Made by a program: the position numbers and the translations under genes. DNA of 64,000 nt. Origin: Verrucolacustris abundans (lineage in GTDB: Bacteria; Verrucomicrobiota; Verrucomicrobiia; Methylacidiphilales; Verrucolacustridaceae). The DNA lies in contig OZ239145.1 of NCBI GenBank assembly GCA_965194535.1, positions 992,001-1,056,000 on the forward strand, written 5' to 3'. Of the stretch, positions 17,440 to 24,815 are shown in pieces (positions within the stretch are counted from its first letter, which is position 1; each line of letters begins with the position of its first letter). Below the pieces are notes generated by a model, which was given only the letters and a program-made list of their open reading frames with translations, was not told the DNA's origin and made no database searches.

Positions 17440-18201
17440 TCACATCGAGAATCGGGGGCCGAGATACAGCCCTCGGGCTACTGGATCGTTGATAAGAAAC
17501 TCTGCATCGCCTTCGCTTTCTACTTTTCCTTCGCAAATGAGGTAAGCCCTGCTCACGATCGATAGGGTTTCCCGAACGTTGTGATCGGTAATCAGGACTG
17601 CAATCCCTTTGCGACGCATAGTTAGAATAATCTGCTGGATATCGTAGACCGCCAGTGGATCCACTCCGCTGAAGGGCTCGTCCAACAGCAGAACACTTGG
17701 TCGTGTGACAAGACAGCGGGCGATCGCTAATCGGCGTTTTTCTCCACCAGACAGTTGAATGGCGTGGCTCTTGATCAGTGCGTCTAAACCCAGTTCAACC
17801 AGAAGCTCGTGGCATCGTTCTTTGCGTTCCTGATCTGTAATGGGAAGTGTCTCCAGGATTGCCATCAGGTTCTCTTCCACGGTAAGGCGACGGAAAATCG
17901 ATTCCTCTTGCGGAAGGTATCCAATTCCTCTTCGGGCTCTGCGGTACATAGGCATCCCCGTTACATCCTCGCCAGAAAACTGAATCGAACCCGCCGTAGG
18001 TCGGACAAGTCCAACTAACATATAAAAGCTGGTGGTTTTGCCGGCACCGTTTGGGCCGAGAAGTCCTACGACCTCTCCCGCACGAATATTGAGATTCACC
18101 CCATTGACGACATTTCGCTCGCCGTACCTTTTGACTAAGCCTTCACACGAAAGGATTGGTTCCCCCTGTGGAGGAGGTGTTGGCTGAGAAGGGGTGCTCA
18201 G
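17440..18201 (-). CDS. lptB: LPS export ABC transporter ATPase LptB, probable CTG start
   Basis: LptB powers LPS extraction from the inner membrane. Walker A is GLLGPNGAGKTT, followed by the LptB-typical RRARRGIGYLPQE, signature LSGGEKRR, Walker B VLLLDEPFSGVDP and the H-loop in ITDHNVRETL. The first ordinary start, GTG at 18099, would delete the conserved N-terminal strand LSCEGLVKRYGERNVVNGV, which is present in frame upstream. No ATG, GTG or TTG lies in that upstream stretch. A CTG at 18201-18199 forms a CTGA overlap with the lptA stop and gives 253 residues, close to the usual length; I infer this start. Its Shine-Dalgarno is weak. Membrane partners LptF/G are not in the window. Confidence 0.85.
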   Translation of the reverse strand: MSTPSQPTPPPQGEPILSCEGLVKRYGERNVVNGVNLNIRAGEVVGLLGPNGAGKTTSFYMLVGLVRPTAGSIQFSGEDVTGMPMYRRARRGIGYLPQEESIFRRLTVEENLMAILETLPITDQERKERCHELLVELGLDALIKSHAIQLSGGEKRRLAIARCLVTRPSVLLLDEPFSGVDPLAVYDIQQIILTMRRKGIAVLITDHNVRETLSIVSRAYLICEGKVESEGDAEFLINDPVARGLYLGPRFSM

Positions 18202-18695
18202 GGGGCTTTCTGAAGCATCACCCGGCTTGCCCCCTCCGTGGTCATCTTGTCCTCTTCCGGGAAGAGAATGATCTTATCGGCAAATACAGTTTTATCCTTC
18301 GATATGACCTTTGGCTGACGAGCCACTTTAAGCAGCGTCAACTTTTTATCCGTAATATCGTACAGAGCTTTTTCGCTTGAGGTTTCGGAGGAGCCATCTT
18401 TGCGCTTAATAACGACGTCCTCCCGTGCCTCGAGTGATTCTACCGCATCATTATCCGCAAAAAAGACAGTCATCTCTTTTGCCGTCATCGTAAAACGGGG
18501 TTCTTCCACTTTTACATTTCCACGAAAGATTCCCTGCTTTTTGCCCGGTTTTTTACCCAGATTGAGGTCAAGTGAGTCGCTCTCGATGACAGTAGATCCA
18601 GTTGGAGACGAAGGTACCGACGGTGCAGGAGTGGGTGTGTCTTGGGCCTGAACTGTAAGGACAAACAATAGGATTGAGGTAAATAAAGTCTTCAT
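18198..18695 (-). CDS. lptA: LptA/OstA-like periplasmic LPS transport protein
   Basis: The 165-residue exported protein has signal peptide MKTLFTSILLFVLTVQAQ and a Pro/Ser-rich linker. An OstA/LptA beta-jellyroll follows (IESDSLDLNLG, GIFRGNVKVEEPRFTMTAKEM, SLEAREDVVIKRKDG, LTLLKVARQPKVISKDKTVFADKIILF). By family it bridges the periplasm between the inner-membrane LptB2FG-C complex and the outer-membrane LptD. Its start overlaps the lptC-like stop by 4 nt and its stop overlaps the inferred lptB start. The order lptC-lptA-lptB matches the order in proteobacteria. Confidence 0.85.
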   Translation of the reverse strand: MKTLFTSILLFVLTVQAQDTPTPAPSVPSSPTGSTVIESDSLDLNLGKKPGKKQGIFRGNVKVEEPRFTMTAKEMTVFFADNDAVESLEAREDVVIKRKDGSSETSSEKALYDITDKKLTLLKVARQPKVISKDKTVFADKIILFPEEDKMTTEGASRVMLQKAP

Positions 18696-19120
18696 GGGTT
18701 TGAATTGGAGAGTACGACCCTTACGCGATTGTATAGGGTTCCGCTTGAGTCAGCGACATTCCAATCAATCCCGTTGGAGGAGATCATGAGAGTTGGGCGT
18801 TTTACAAGAATACCGCTATCGGTGGTCAGGCGATTTTCTTTTCTCCAAAAGTCACTTCGTGTGGCAGTAATCGTTGTCTCAACTTTTCCATCAGAGTTAA
18901 AGAGCTCGACGTTTAGGTCTTCGATTTTGAGCTGATTGGGACTTACAACCGTGGCTCGTTTCCCATTGACGATAGCGGTTTTCTTTCCGGTTGCATCAGC
19001 TTGGGGTAGAGCAAAGTTCTGAATCACGGATCCGATTGGGAACTCGGGACCATTTCCAGCTTCAGCTGGATAAACTGCAAAGATGCAAAGAAAGGTGAGT
19101 AAGGCTTTAGGATACGGCAT
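18692..19120 (-). CDS. lptC: LptC-like periplasmic protein
   Basis: The open frame extends upstream, but the credible start is ATG at 19120, which places a signal peptide or anchor at the N-terminus (YPKALLTFLCIFAVYPAEA). The 142-residue product has an LptC/OstA-like beta pattern (KIEDLNVELFNSDGKVETTI, LTTDSGILVKRPTLMI). LptC relays LPS from LptFG to LptA. The assignment rests on weak sequence resemblance plus position immediately before lptA and lptB. It overlaps the 3' end of kdsA by 14 nt. Confidence 0.7.
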   Translation of the reverse strand: MPYPKALLTFLCIFAVYPAEAGNGPEFPIGSVIQNFALPQADATGKKTAIVNGKRATVVSPNQLKIEDLNVELFNSDGKVETTITATRSDFWRKENRLTTDSGILVKRPTLMISSNGIDWNVADSSGTLYNRVRVVLSNSNP

Positions 19121-19889
19121 AAAGGATCCGATTGATTTGCTGGAAAAGGGCACGAGCTTGCGAAAGAGGAAGCATACTTTCTTTATCCGAAAGGGCCTTT
19201 TTTGGATTTGGATGAACCTCAATAAAGAGCCCGTCGATTCCAACCGCAACTGCAGCTCGTGCGAGGGCCGGAATAAACTGTGCTTCACCTTTCGTCACTT
19301 GTCCCCCAGATGGCTTTTGGACTGAATGGGTAGCATCAAAAATGACCTTATGACCCTGTTTGCGCATGGTGACTAATCCCCGCATGTCCACAACCAGATC
19401 TCCGTGCCCAAAGGTGGTGCCTCGTTCCGTGATCCAGGCATTTCGACAACCTCCACGACGTAGTTTTTCCATTACGGCTGTAACAGCCTGTGGGGCAAGA
19501 AATTGACCTTTTTTGACGCTGACGGATTTACCTGTTTTCGCTGCCGCAATGAGCAGATCGGTTTGTCGGCAAAGGAATGCGGGGATTTGTAGGATATCCA
19601 CAACTTTACCTGCCACCTTGGCCTCTTCCGCAGTGTGGACATCTGTGAGTACGGGAACTTTTAGAATTCTTTTCAGGGCCGAAAGCTCTTTTAAACCTTT
19701 CGAAAATCCTGGCCCTCGAGGGGAAGAAAAAGAGGTTCGATTCGCTTTGTCGTAGCTGGCTTTAAAGACGTAATCCCATCCCAAAGAGTGGGCCAAATCT
19801 CGCAAGGTTTTCCCAATCAAGAGAGATGTTTTGCGTGACTCCAGCACACAAGGTCCGCCGATAAGAAGAAATTTATTTCTTTTGAGCAT
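19107..19889 (-). CDS. kdsA: 3-deoxy-8-phosphooctulonate synthase, metal-dependent type
   Basis: KdsA condenses PEP with arabinose 5-phosphate to make Kdo-8-phosphate for LPS. The start is ATG at 19889 (260 residues); the upstream open frame lies inside pyrG and is not coding. The N-terminal motif is FLLIGGPCVLES, with Cys14 where E. coli has Asn; this Cys marks the metal-dependent class typified by Aquifex. Further motifs are VFKASYDKANR, PVLTDVH, ITERGTTFGHG and IFDATHSVQKP. It overlaps pyrG by 17 nt and lptC by 14 nt in the LPS operon. Confidence 0.94.
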   Translation of the reverse strand: MLKRNKFLLIGGPCVLESRKTSLLIGKTLRDLAHSLGWDYVFKASYDKANRTSFSSPRGPGFSKGLKELSALKRILKVPVLTDVHTAEEAKVAGKVVDILQIPAFLCRQTDLLIAAAKTGKSVSVKKGQFLAPQAVTAVMEKLRRGGCRNAWITERGTTFGHGDLVVDMRGLVTMRKQGHKVIFDATHSVQKPSGGQVTKGEAQFIPALARAAVAVGIDGLFIEVHPNPKKALSDKESMLPLSQARALFQQINRILYAVS

Positions 19890-21480
19890 GGTGTTGTGCC
19901 GCTTGGGCGAAGCCACGAAAGAGGGGGTGGGGGACATCAGGTTTTGAGCGAAACTCGGGATGGAACTGGCATGCCACAAACCAAGGATGATCTGGGATCT
20001 CGATGATCTCAACCAAATCTCCCTTTGGGTGGATGCCACTTATTCTGAGGCCGGACTTTTCTAGATTGGACCGATAGGCGTTGTTAAATTCAAAGCGGTG
20101 GCGATGTCTTTCCTGGATTTCTGACTGTGCATACGCCTTTTGGGCGTTGGATCCAGGGGACAAATGACAAAGATAGCTTCCCAGTCTCATCGTTCCACCT
20201 TTAGCCCCATTTATATCTTGGCCGGGAAGGAGCGAAATGACTGCTTCCTTCGCATTTGGCTCAAATTCCGAGCTATGGGCTTTTTTAAGTCCGGCAACGC
20301 TTCGCGCGTATTCGATTACAGCAACCTGCATTCCGAGGCAGAGGCCAAGATAGGGGATTTTCTTTTCCCGGGCGTACTTGGCAGAGGCAATTTTTCCTTC
20401 GATCCCACGTTCCCCAAATCCACCGGGAACAAGAATCCCGTCGACTCCTTCCAGGAATGCATCCGCTCCCTGTTTCTCAATTTCTTCAGCGTCCACTTTC
20501 ACTAGATCTACCCCAACGTCTTCACCCGATGCAGCATGAAAAAGGGCTTCGGTTACGCTTTTGTAGGCATCTGGCACGCCGAGATATTTCCCGACCATCG
20601 CGATTCGGGCTCGGTGTTTGGGGGCGATCATTCGGCCTACTAGTTTCTCCCAATCCCGAAGATCCGCAGGGGGTGCTTTGATTCCTAAGTGGGTGAGAAC
20701 AAGTTCATCGAGTCGCTCACGGTGAAGCATCAAGGGCACTTCGTAGATCGTGTGCTTGACGTCCTGCTCTTCGATCACTGCTTCGACAGAGACATTGCAA
20801 AAGTTGGATATCTTTTGGCGGGTTTCATGGTCAACGGGATGTTCGCTTCGGCAAACCAGGATTTGGGGCTGGATTCCGATTTCCCGAAGTTTCGCTACAC
20901 TTTGCTGGGTGGGTTTGGACTTTAATTCTCCAGCCGCTTTGATGAAGGGGACGAGCGTGACGTGGATAAACAGACAGTGCCCAGGACCTGTTTCCAGTGA
21001 AAACTGTCGTAAGGCTTCAAGGAAAGGGAGTCCCTCGATGTCCCCAGTGGTTCCTCCGATCTCGGTGATCAGGATGTCGCAATTTTCATGCTGCCCCATG
21101 TGTCGCAAGCGATTTTTAATTTCGTCGGTTACGTGGGGAATGACTTGGACGGTTTTTCCTAGATAGTCGCCCCTTCGTTCCTTCCGAAGCACCTCCTCAT
21201 AAACTTGTCCTGCCGTGAGGTTGTGACGGCGGGTTAAGTGACAGGACGTAAACCTCTCATAGTGCCCTAGGTCCAGATCAGTCTCCGCGCCATCTTCGAG
21301 AACATAAACCTCCCCGTGTTGGTAGGGACTCATCGTGCCTGGGTCGACATTCAGGTAAGGATCAAACTTCATGAGGCCAACCTTCAGGCCGCGTCGCTCG
21401 AGAATCGTTCCTAAGGCTGCAGCTGTAAGTCCCTTACCTAAGGAACTAATCACGCCACCAGTGATAAATATGTATTTCAT
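19873..21480 (-). CDS. pyrG: CTP synthase
   Basis: PyrG aminates UTP to CTP. The synthetase domain begins IFITGGVISSLGKGLTAAAL and has EDGAETDLDLGHYERF and the LVCRSEHP region. The glutamine amidotransferase domain has the oxyanion/nucleophile segment YLGLCLGMQ and the HPE triad end CQFHPEFRSKP. The 535-residue length is normal. It sits between kdsB and kdsA, coupled to kdsB by a 4-nt overlap, which makes functional sense because KdsB consumes CTP to make CMP-Kdo. Confidence 0.97.
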   Translation of the reverse strand: MKYIFITGGVISSLGKGLTAAALGTILERRGLKVGLMKFDPYLNVDPGTMSPYQHGEVYVLEDGAETDLDLGHYERFTSCHLTRRHNLTAGQVYEEVLRKERRGDYLGKTVQVIPHVTDEIKNRLRHMGQHENCDILITEIGGTTGDIEGLPFLEALRQFSLETGPGHCLFIHVTLVPFIKAAGELKSKPTQQSVAKLREIGIQPQILVCRSEHPVDHETRQKISNFCNVSVEAVIEEQDVKHTIYEVPLMLHRERLDELVLTHLGIKAPPADLRDWEKLVGRMIAPKHRARIAMVGKYLGVPDAYKSVTEALFHAASGEDVGVDLVKVDAEEIEKQGADAFLEGVDGILVPGGFGERGIEGKIASAKYAREKKIPYLGLCLGMQVAVIEYARSVAGLKKAHSSEFEPNAKEAVISLLPGQDINGAKGGTMRLGSYLCHLSPGSNAQKAYAQSEIQERHRHRFEFNNAYRSNLEKSGLRISGIHPKGDLVEIIEIPDHPWFVACQFHPEFRSKPDVPHPLFRGFAQAAQHHAQKK

Positions 21481-22214
21481 TTGGAGATAGTTGTGGCGCG
21501 GTCTGCCAGGGCTCGTTCCGCGCGTGGCACGTCCCCCGGCGTGTCCACACCAATGGATTTGAAGTTAAGCGTCAGGACTTGAATCGCAATCCCGTTCTCT
21601 AAGGCTCGCAACTGCTCGAGGCGCTCTCTTTTTTCGCCCTCCGAGGGCGGGAGTTTTACCAGGCGCTGAAGAATCTCGGGGGAGTACGCATAGAGACCGA
21701 CGTGCTGATGGTTCCACTGGTTTTCCTCATTCTCGCCAACAGTGCGGCAAAATCCCAAGGCCTTGCCATTTGAATCGATGGAAACTTTCACGATATCAGG
21801 CTGATGCAGTTCCTTCTGATTGCGCAAGGGGGTAGCGATCGTGGCCATTCCATATTCAGGTCGAAGACCCTTAACGATCTCGTCCAGAATGGGCCCTCGG
21901 ATTAGGGGCTCGTCACCTTGAAGATTGATAAACCAGTCCGATTTCTCTTTTAAGGCAACCTCCGCAACCCGATCTGTTCCTGAAATATGGTCCGTGCGGG
22001 TCATGACAACTTCCGCTCCGAAATGTTGTGCTGTTCTGCAAATGGATTCGTCATCGGTCGCTACAATCACCTTGGTAATTAAGGTGGACTCTTTGGCTCC
22101 TTCCCAAACCCACTGAATGAGGGGTTTCCCTAAAATGGGTGCAAGAGGCTTGCTCGGAAAGCGTGTGGAGGCTTTACGGGCTGGTATCACTGCGACAACT
22201 CGTGGCGTTTTCAT
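21477..22214 (-). CDS. kdsB: 3-deoxy-manno-octulosonate cytidylyltransferase
   Basis: KdsB activates Kdo with CTP for transfer to lipid A. The nucleotide-binding start VVAVIPARKASTRFPSKPLA, the sugar-binding loops TRTDHISGTDRVAEV and INLQGDEPLI, and the C-terminal SIGVDTPGDVPRAE are all characteristic. The 245 residues match the family. It overlaps pyrG and the GmhB-like gene by 4 nt each, within the heptose/Kdo operon. Confidence 0.96.
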   Translation of the reverse strand: MKTPRVVAVIPARKASTRFPSKPLAPILGKPLIQWVWEGAKESTLITKVIVATDDESICRTAQHFGAEVVMTRTDHISGTDRVAEVALKEKSDWFINLQGDEPLIRGPILDEIVKGLRPEYGMATIATPLRNQKELHQPDIVKVSIDSNGKALGFCRTVGENEENQWNHQHVGLYAYSPEILQRLVKLPPSEGEKRERLEQLRALENGIAIQVLTLNFKSIGVDTPGDVPRAERALADRATTISK

Positions 22215-22762
22215 TTTTGTTTTGAGGCTTGTTCAAGAATCCAATCCTTGGCTTTGGGCCAATCTGAAGCCACAAAGCTGGCAAGTCGGCTTGCCTCCTG
22301 CATTTCATTCGTGGGCACGTGAAGACTGAGCAAGACAGTTTTGCAGCCCGCTGAGTTTCCCGCCTGAATATCACATAAACGGTTTCCGATCATAAAAGAT
22401 CTCTTTAAGTCGATCTGTAGATCTGAAGCGGCTTGTTGAATCATCTTTGGTGAGGGTTTTCGTCGATCGTCGTAAGGATCGCCTGGGACTGCAAAACAGT
22501 GTTCGTATGTGGCAAAGATGTTTTTCCCGCCTAGGAGCTCCTCCATCTTGGCGTCGACCGAGCGGACCTGCTCTTTTGTAATTAGACCACGACCCACACC
22601 TGATTGATTTGAAATGACAACCAGTAGGAAGTTTGCGCCTCGAAGGTCCGCAATTGCCGTGGAAGCCCCAGGCATCAGCTTAACAAGCTTTGGGTCGCCT
22701 AAGTAGGGGACGTTTTCGATTAACGTATCGTCGCGATCAAGAAATACAGCGTATTTACCCAT
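22211..22762 (-). CDS. GmhB-like HAD phosphatase (heptose bisphosphate phosphatase candidate)
   Basis: The start is ATG at 22762, giving 183 residues; the longer frame lies inside the kinase gene. HAD motif I is FLDRDDTLIENV (nucleophile and general acid Asp present), motif II VVISNQSGVGRG, motif III Lys in RRKPSPKMI. Motif IV reads MIGNRLCDIQAG, where the family usually has GD; the second Asp is kept. The zinc-binding Cys cluster of classical GmhB is absent (CFAVPGDPYDDRRKP). Location directly after the heptose kinase favours dephosphorylation of heptose 1,7-bisphosphate; Kdo-8-phosphate (KdsC role) is an alternative, since no other kdsC is seen. Confidence 0.75.
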   Translation of the reverse strand: MGKYAVFLDRDDTLIENVPYLGDPKLVKLMPGASTAIADLRGANFLLVVISNQSGVGRGLITKEQVRSVDAKMEELLGGKNIFATYEHCFAVPGDPYDDRRKPSPKMIQQAASDLQIDLKRSFMIGNRLCDIQAGNSAGCKTVLLSLHVPTNEMQEASRLASFVASDWPKAKDWILEQASKQK

Positions 22763-23756
22763 GATGTCGTGCGGCATCGATGAGTTCTGTTGCTGTGACG
22801 GTGGCTGTGCCAAGCTTTCCGACAACAATACCTGCTCCCAAGTTGGCTAGTTCAGCCGTGATATGGCCCGGCAATCCAGTCGCGAGTCCAGCAGCAAGAA
22901 GGGAAATTACGGTATCGCCAGCACCTGAGACGTCATAGACCTCCCGAGCTCGGCTTGGAATGCGCAAGGGGGCGTGTTGATGGCGGAACAGGATCATTCC
23001 ATGTTCACCCAAAGTGAGAAGTAAGTATCGGCAGGACCATCGGAGCAGGAGCTCTTCTCCTGCAGCGATCCAATCCTGAGGACGGCTCGAGTCGGGTTGA
23101 CCCAGTGCTCCAAAAGCTTCAACACGGTTTGGTTTAACAAGAGTTGCCCCATTCCAATCTAAAGGATTGTGAATATTGGGATCCACAGCGGTCGGAATTC
23201 CCTTTTTTTGTGCCGCGAGAAGCAGGGTATTCACGAATGTTTGATCAAACAGTCCCTTTCCATAATCCTCCAAAACTACAGCATGACAGCGAGGGAGAAC
23301 GTGGAGTGCTTTTCGTAAAACAGCATCCCGCTCCTTATCGGTTAGGTGAGTGGGTTCCTCTCGGTCCACTCTCACGACCTGCTGCTGTCTAGCAAGAATT
23401 CGCGTTTTTAAAATGGTAGGAAACTTATTGGATCGGCAGACGCCGGAGGTTCCAATTTTGCCATGTCGCAATAGACCCAAAAGACGCTGACCCGCGGTAT
23501 CTTGTCCGATTCCGCCACTTAACTCGGCATGGATACCGAGAGCGGCAAGATTGCGTGCAACGTTTGCGGCACCGCCTGGGTATGCCTGCTCTCGTTCCAC
23601 GTGAACTACAGGTACGGGGGCTTCTGGGGAAATGCGTGAAACACGTCCATAAATAAACTCGTCTAACATTAAATCTCCGACAACAAGGACACGAACACGC
23701 CGAAAACGAGTAAGGGCGGATTTCAACTTTGCGGGGGAGAGGTTAACCTCGGGCAT
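22755..23756 (-). CDS. hldE1: D-glycero-beta-D-manno-heptose-7-phosphate kinase (HldE kinase domain/RfaE1)
   Basis: This PfkB-family kinase makes heptose 1,7-bisphosphate for LPS core. Motifs are VVGDLMLDEFIYGRVSRISP, the substrate motif YPGGAANVARNLAALG, VLEDYGKGL, AVDPN and the ATP/catalytic motif YDVSGAGDTVIS. At 333 residues it contains only the kinase half of E. coli HldE, so the nucleotidyltransferase must be a separate gene outside the window. It is the first gene of the eight-gene minus-strand envelope operon. Upstream lies a 244-bp region with two palindromes shared with the divergent hisJ-like gene. Confidence 0.92.
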   Translation of the reverse strand: MPEVNLSPAKLKSALTRFRRVRVLVVGDLMLDEFIYGRVSRISPEAPVPVVHVEREQAYPGGAANVARNLAALGIHAELSGGIGQDTAGQRLLGLLRHGKIGTSGVCRSNKFPTILKTRILARQQQVVRVDREEPTHLTDKERDAVLRKALHVLPRCHAVVLEDYGKGLFDQTFVNTLLLAAQKKGIPTAVDPNIHNPLDWNGATLVKPNRVEAFGALGQPDSSRPQDWIAAGEELLLRWSCRYLLLTLGEHGMILFRHQHAPLRIPSRAREVYDVSGAGDTVISLLAAGLATGLPGHITAELANLGAGIVVGKLGTATVTATELIDAARHHG

Positions 23757-23830
23757 CTTTAGACAATGCCAAAAGCCTCACTAAATCGCAACGCACACTT
23801 CTTTTGAGCCAACACTTCATCCCCATTGAA

Positions 23831-23855
23831 TGAATGCGTAAAACATTACGCTTCA
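23831..23855. promoter_or_regulatory. Inverted repeat 1, operator candidate between hldE1 and hisJ
   Basis: GCGTAA (23836-23841) pairs with TTACGC (23846-23851) across AACA. It is extended outward by TGAA/TTCA (23831-23834 and 23852-23855) with one bulged base. Its core GTAAAACATTAC is nearly identical to that of a second palindrome 46 bp away. It lies in the upstream region of the hldE1 operon. Confidence 0.45.
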
Positions 23856-23881
23856 ATTATTTATATGTATCCTTAAGAAGA

Positions 23882-23897
23882 TTGTAAGACATTACAA
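23882..23897. promoter_or_regulatory. Inverted repeat 2, operator candidate overlapping the hisJ promoter
   Basis: TTGTAA and TTACAA flank GACA; the core GTAAGACATTAC (23884-23895) matches the first palindrome at 11 of 12 positions. Its right arm coincides with the position of a -35 box for the promoter at 23915-23920, which would suit repression. Confidence 0.45.
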
Positions 23898-23920
23898 ATC
23901 AGCTATTTATATAATATAAT
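23892..23920 (+). promoter_or_regulatory. Candidate sigma-70-type promoter for the hisJ-like gene
   Basis: A perfect TATAAT lies at 23915-23920, 17 bp downstream of TTACAA (23892-23897, a poor -35). The surroundings are strongly AT-rich. Only the -10 element is convincing. It would give a leader of about 75 nt before the ATG at 24001, with AAGGAG at 23982-23987. Confidence 0.45.
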
Positions 23921-24000
23921 TCGGTAGTCTCTAGGCATTGATGGTAGGTGGGTGCAAAATCCCGCTTTGGGGATCTTCGAGAAGGAGATAGTACTACGAG

Positions 24001-24795
24001 ATGCTTTTTGACTACCACATGCACACGCCGCTGTGTGGTCATGCGACAGGTCACCCTCGTGAATATGCAGCGGAAGCCGTACGCAAGGGGCTTGGTGAGA
24101 TTGGCTTTTCTGAACACAACCCCATGCCCTCTAAATTCGATGACTGGCGTATGGATCTGATCGACTTTCCTGAATATATCCGACTTGTGGATGAAGCACG
24201 GGCAGAATTTCCTCAAATGCCCATACGCCTCGGACTCGAGTGTGACTTTATCCCGGGAAAAGAAGGATGGATTCGGGAGTTGGCTAAAAAGGCGGATTTC
24301 GACTACTTCATCGGATCGGTCCACTACATCACTCCCGATTGGGATGTGGACAACCCTTTAAAACTAGCCCGCTGGAAGGATCAACCTGTGGAGGATGTGT
24401 GGGCCAGATATTTCAAGGCGATGACCCAAGCAGCGGGGAGCGGTCTGTTTGATTTTATGGCTCACCCTGATTTAGTAAAAAAGTTCGGTCACCGCCCCAA
24501 AGGAGATCTCCGACCTTATTATAAAGAGACTCTCGATGCGATTGAGGCGGCGGGAATCGCAATGGAAGTCAGCACGGCTGGATTGCGTAAAGAGGTAATG
24601 GAAATCTATCCATCAAAAGTTTTTTTGGAGGAGGCATTCAGAAGAAATGTTCCAATCCTCATTTCTTCCGATGCGCATGCCCCTCAAGAGGTGGGGTATG
24701 AATTTGGTCGGGCGGTATGCCTAGTGAAGGAGGTTGGCTATCGCGAGGTAAACTGTTTTCGAAAGCGAGAAAGAGTTCGAATTGCGCTAGGATAA
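24001..24795 (+). CDS. hisJ: PHP-domain histidinol-phosphatase (HisJ type)
   Basis: The 264-residue PHP hydrolase has the N-terminal metal motif FDYHMHTPLCGHATGHP, then IGFSEHNPMP, LGLECDFIPG, FIGSVHYI, FMAHPDLVKKFG and the terminal ISSDAHAP. These His/Asp clusters form the trinuclear metal centre that removes phosphate from histidinol phosphate. No other histidine gene is adjacent, so the substrate is assigned by family only. AAGGAG lies 13 bp upstream of the ATG, somewhat far. It converges with murA. Confidence 0.85.
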   Translation: MLFDYHMHTPLCGHATGHPREYAAEAVRKGLGEIGFSEHNPMPSKFDDWRMDLIDFPEYIRLVDEARAEFPQMPIRLGLECDFIPGKEGWIRELAKKADFDYFIGSVHYITPDWDVDNPLKLARWKDQPVEDVWARYFKAMTQAAGSGLFDFMAHPDLVKKFGHRPKGDLRPYYKETLDAIEAAGIAMEVSTAGLRKEVMEIYPSKVFLEEAFRRNVPILISSDAHAPQEVGYEFGRAVCLVKEVGYREVNCFRKRERVRIALG

Positions 24796-24815
24796 GTTTC
24801 TTAGGGTAAACTTCT

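Noticed and set aside
19890..20039. N-terminal extension of kdsA and similar ones of lptC, the CcoP-like cytochrome and the GmhB-like gene
   Set aside because: These are read-back frames in the upstream gene; family length and signal-peptide position support the shorter starts.
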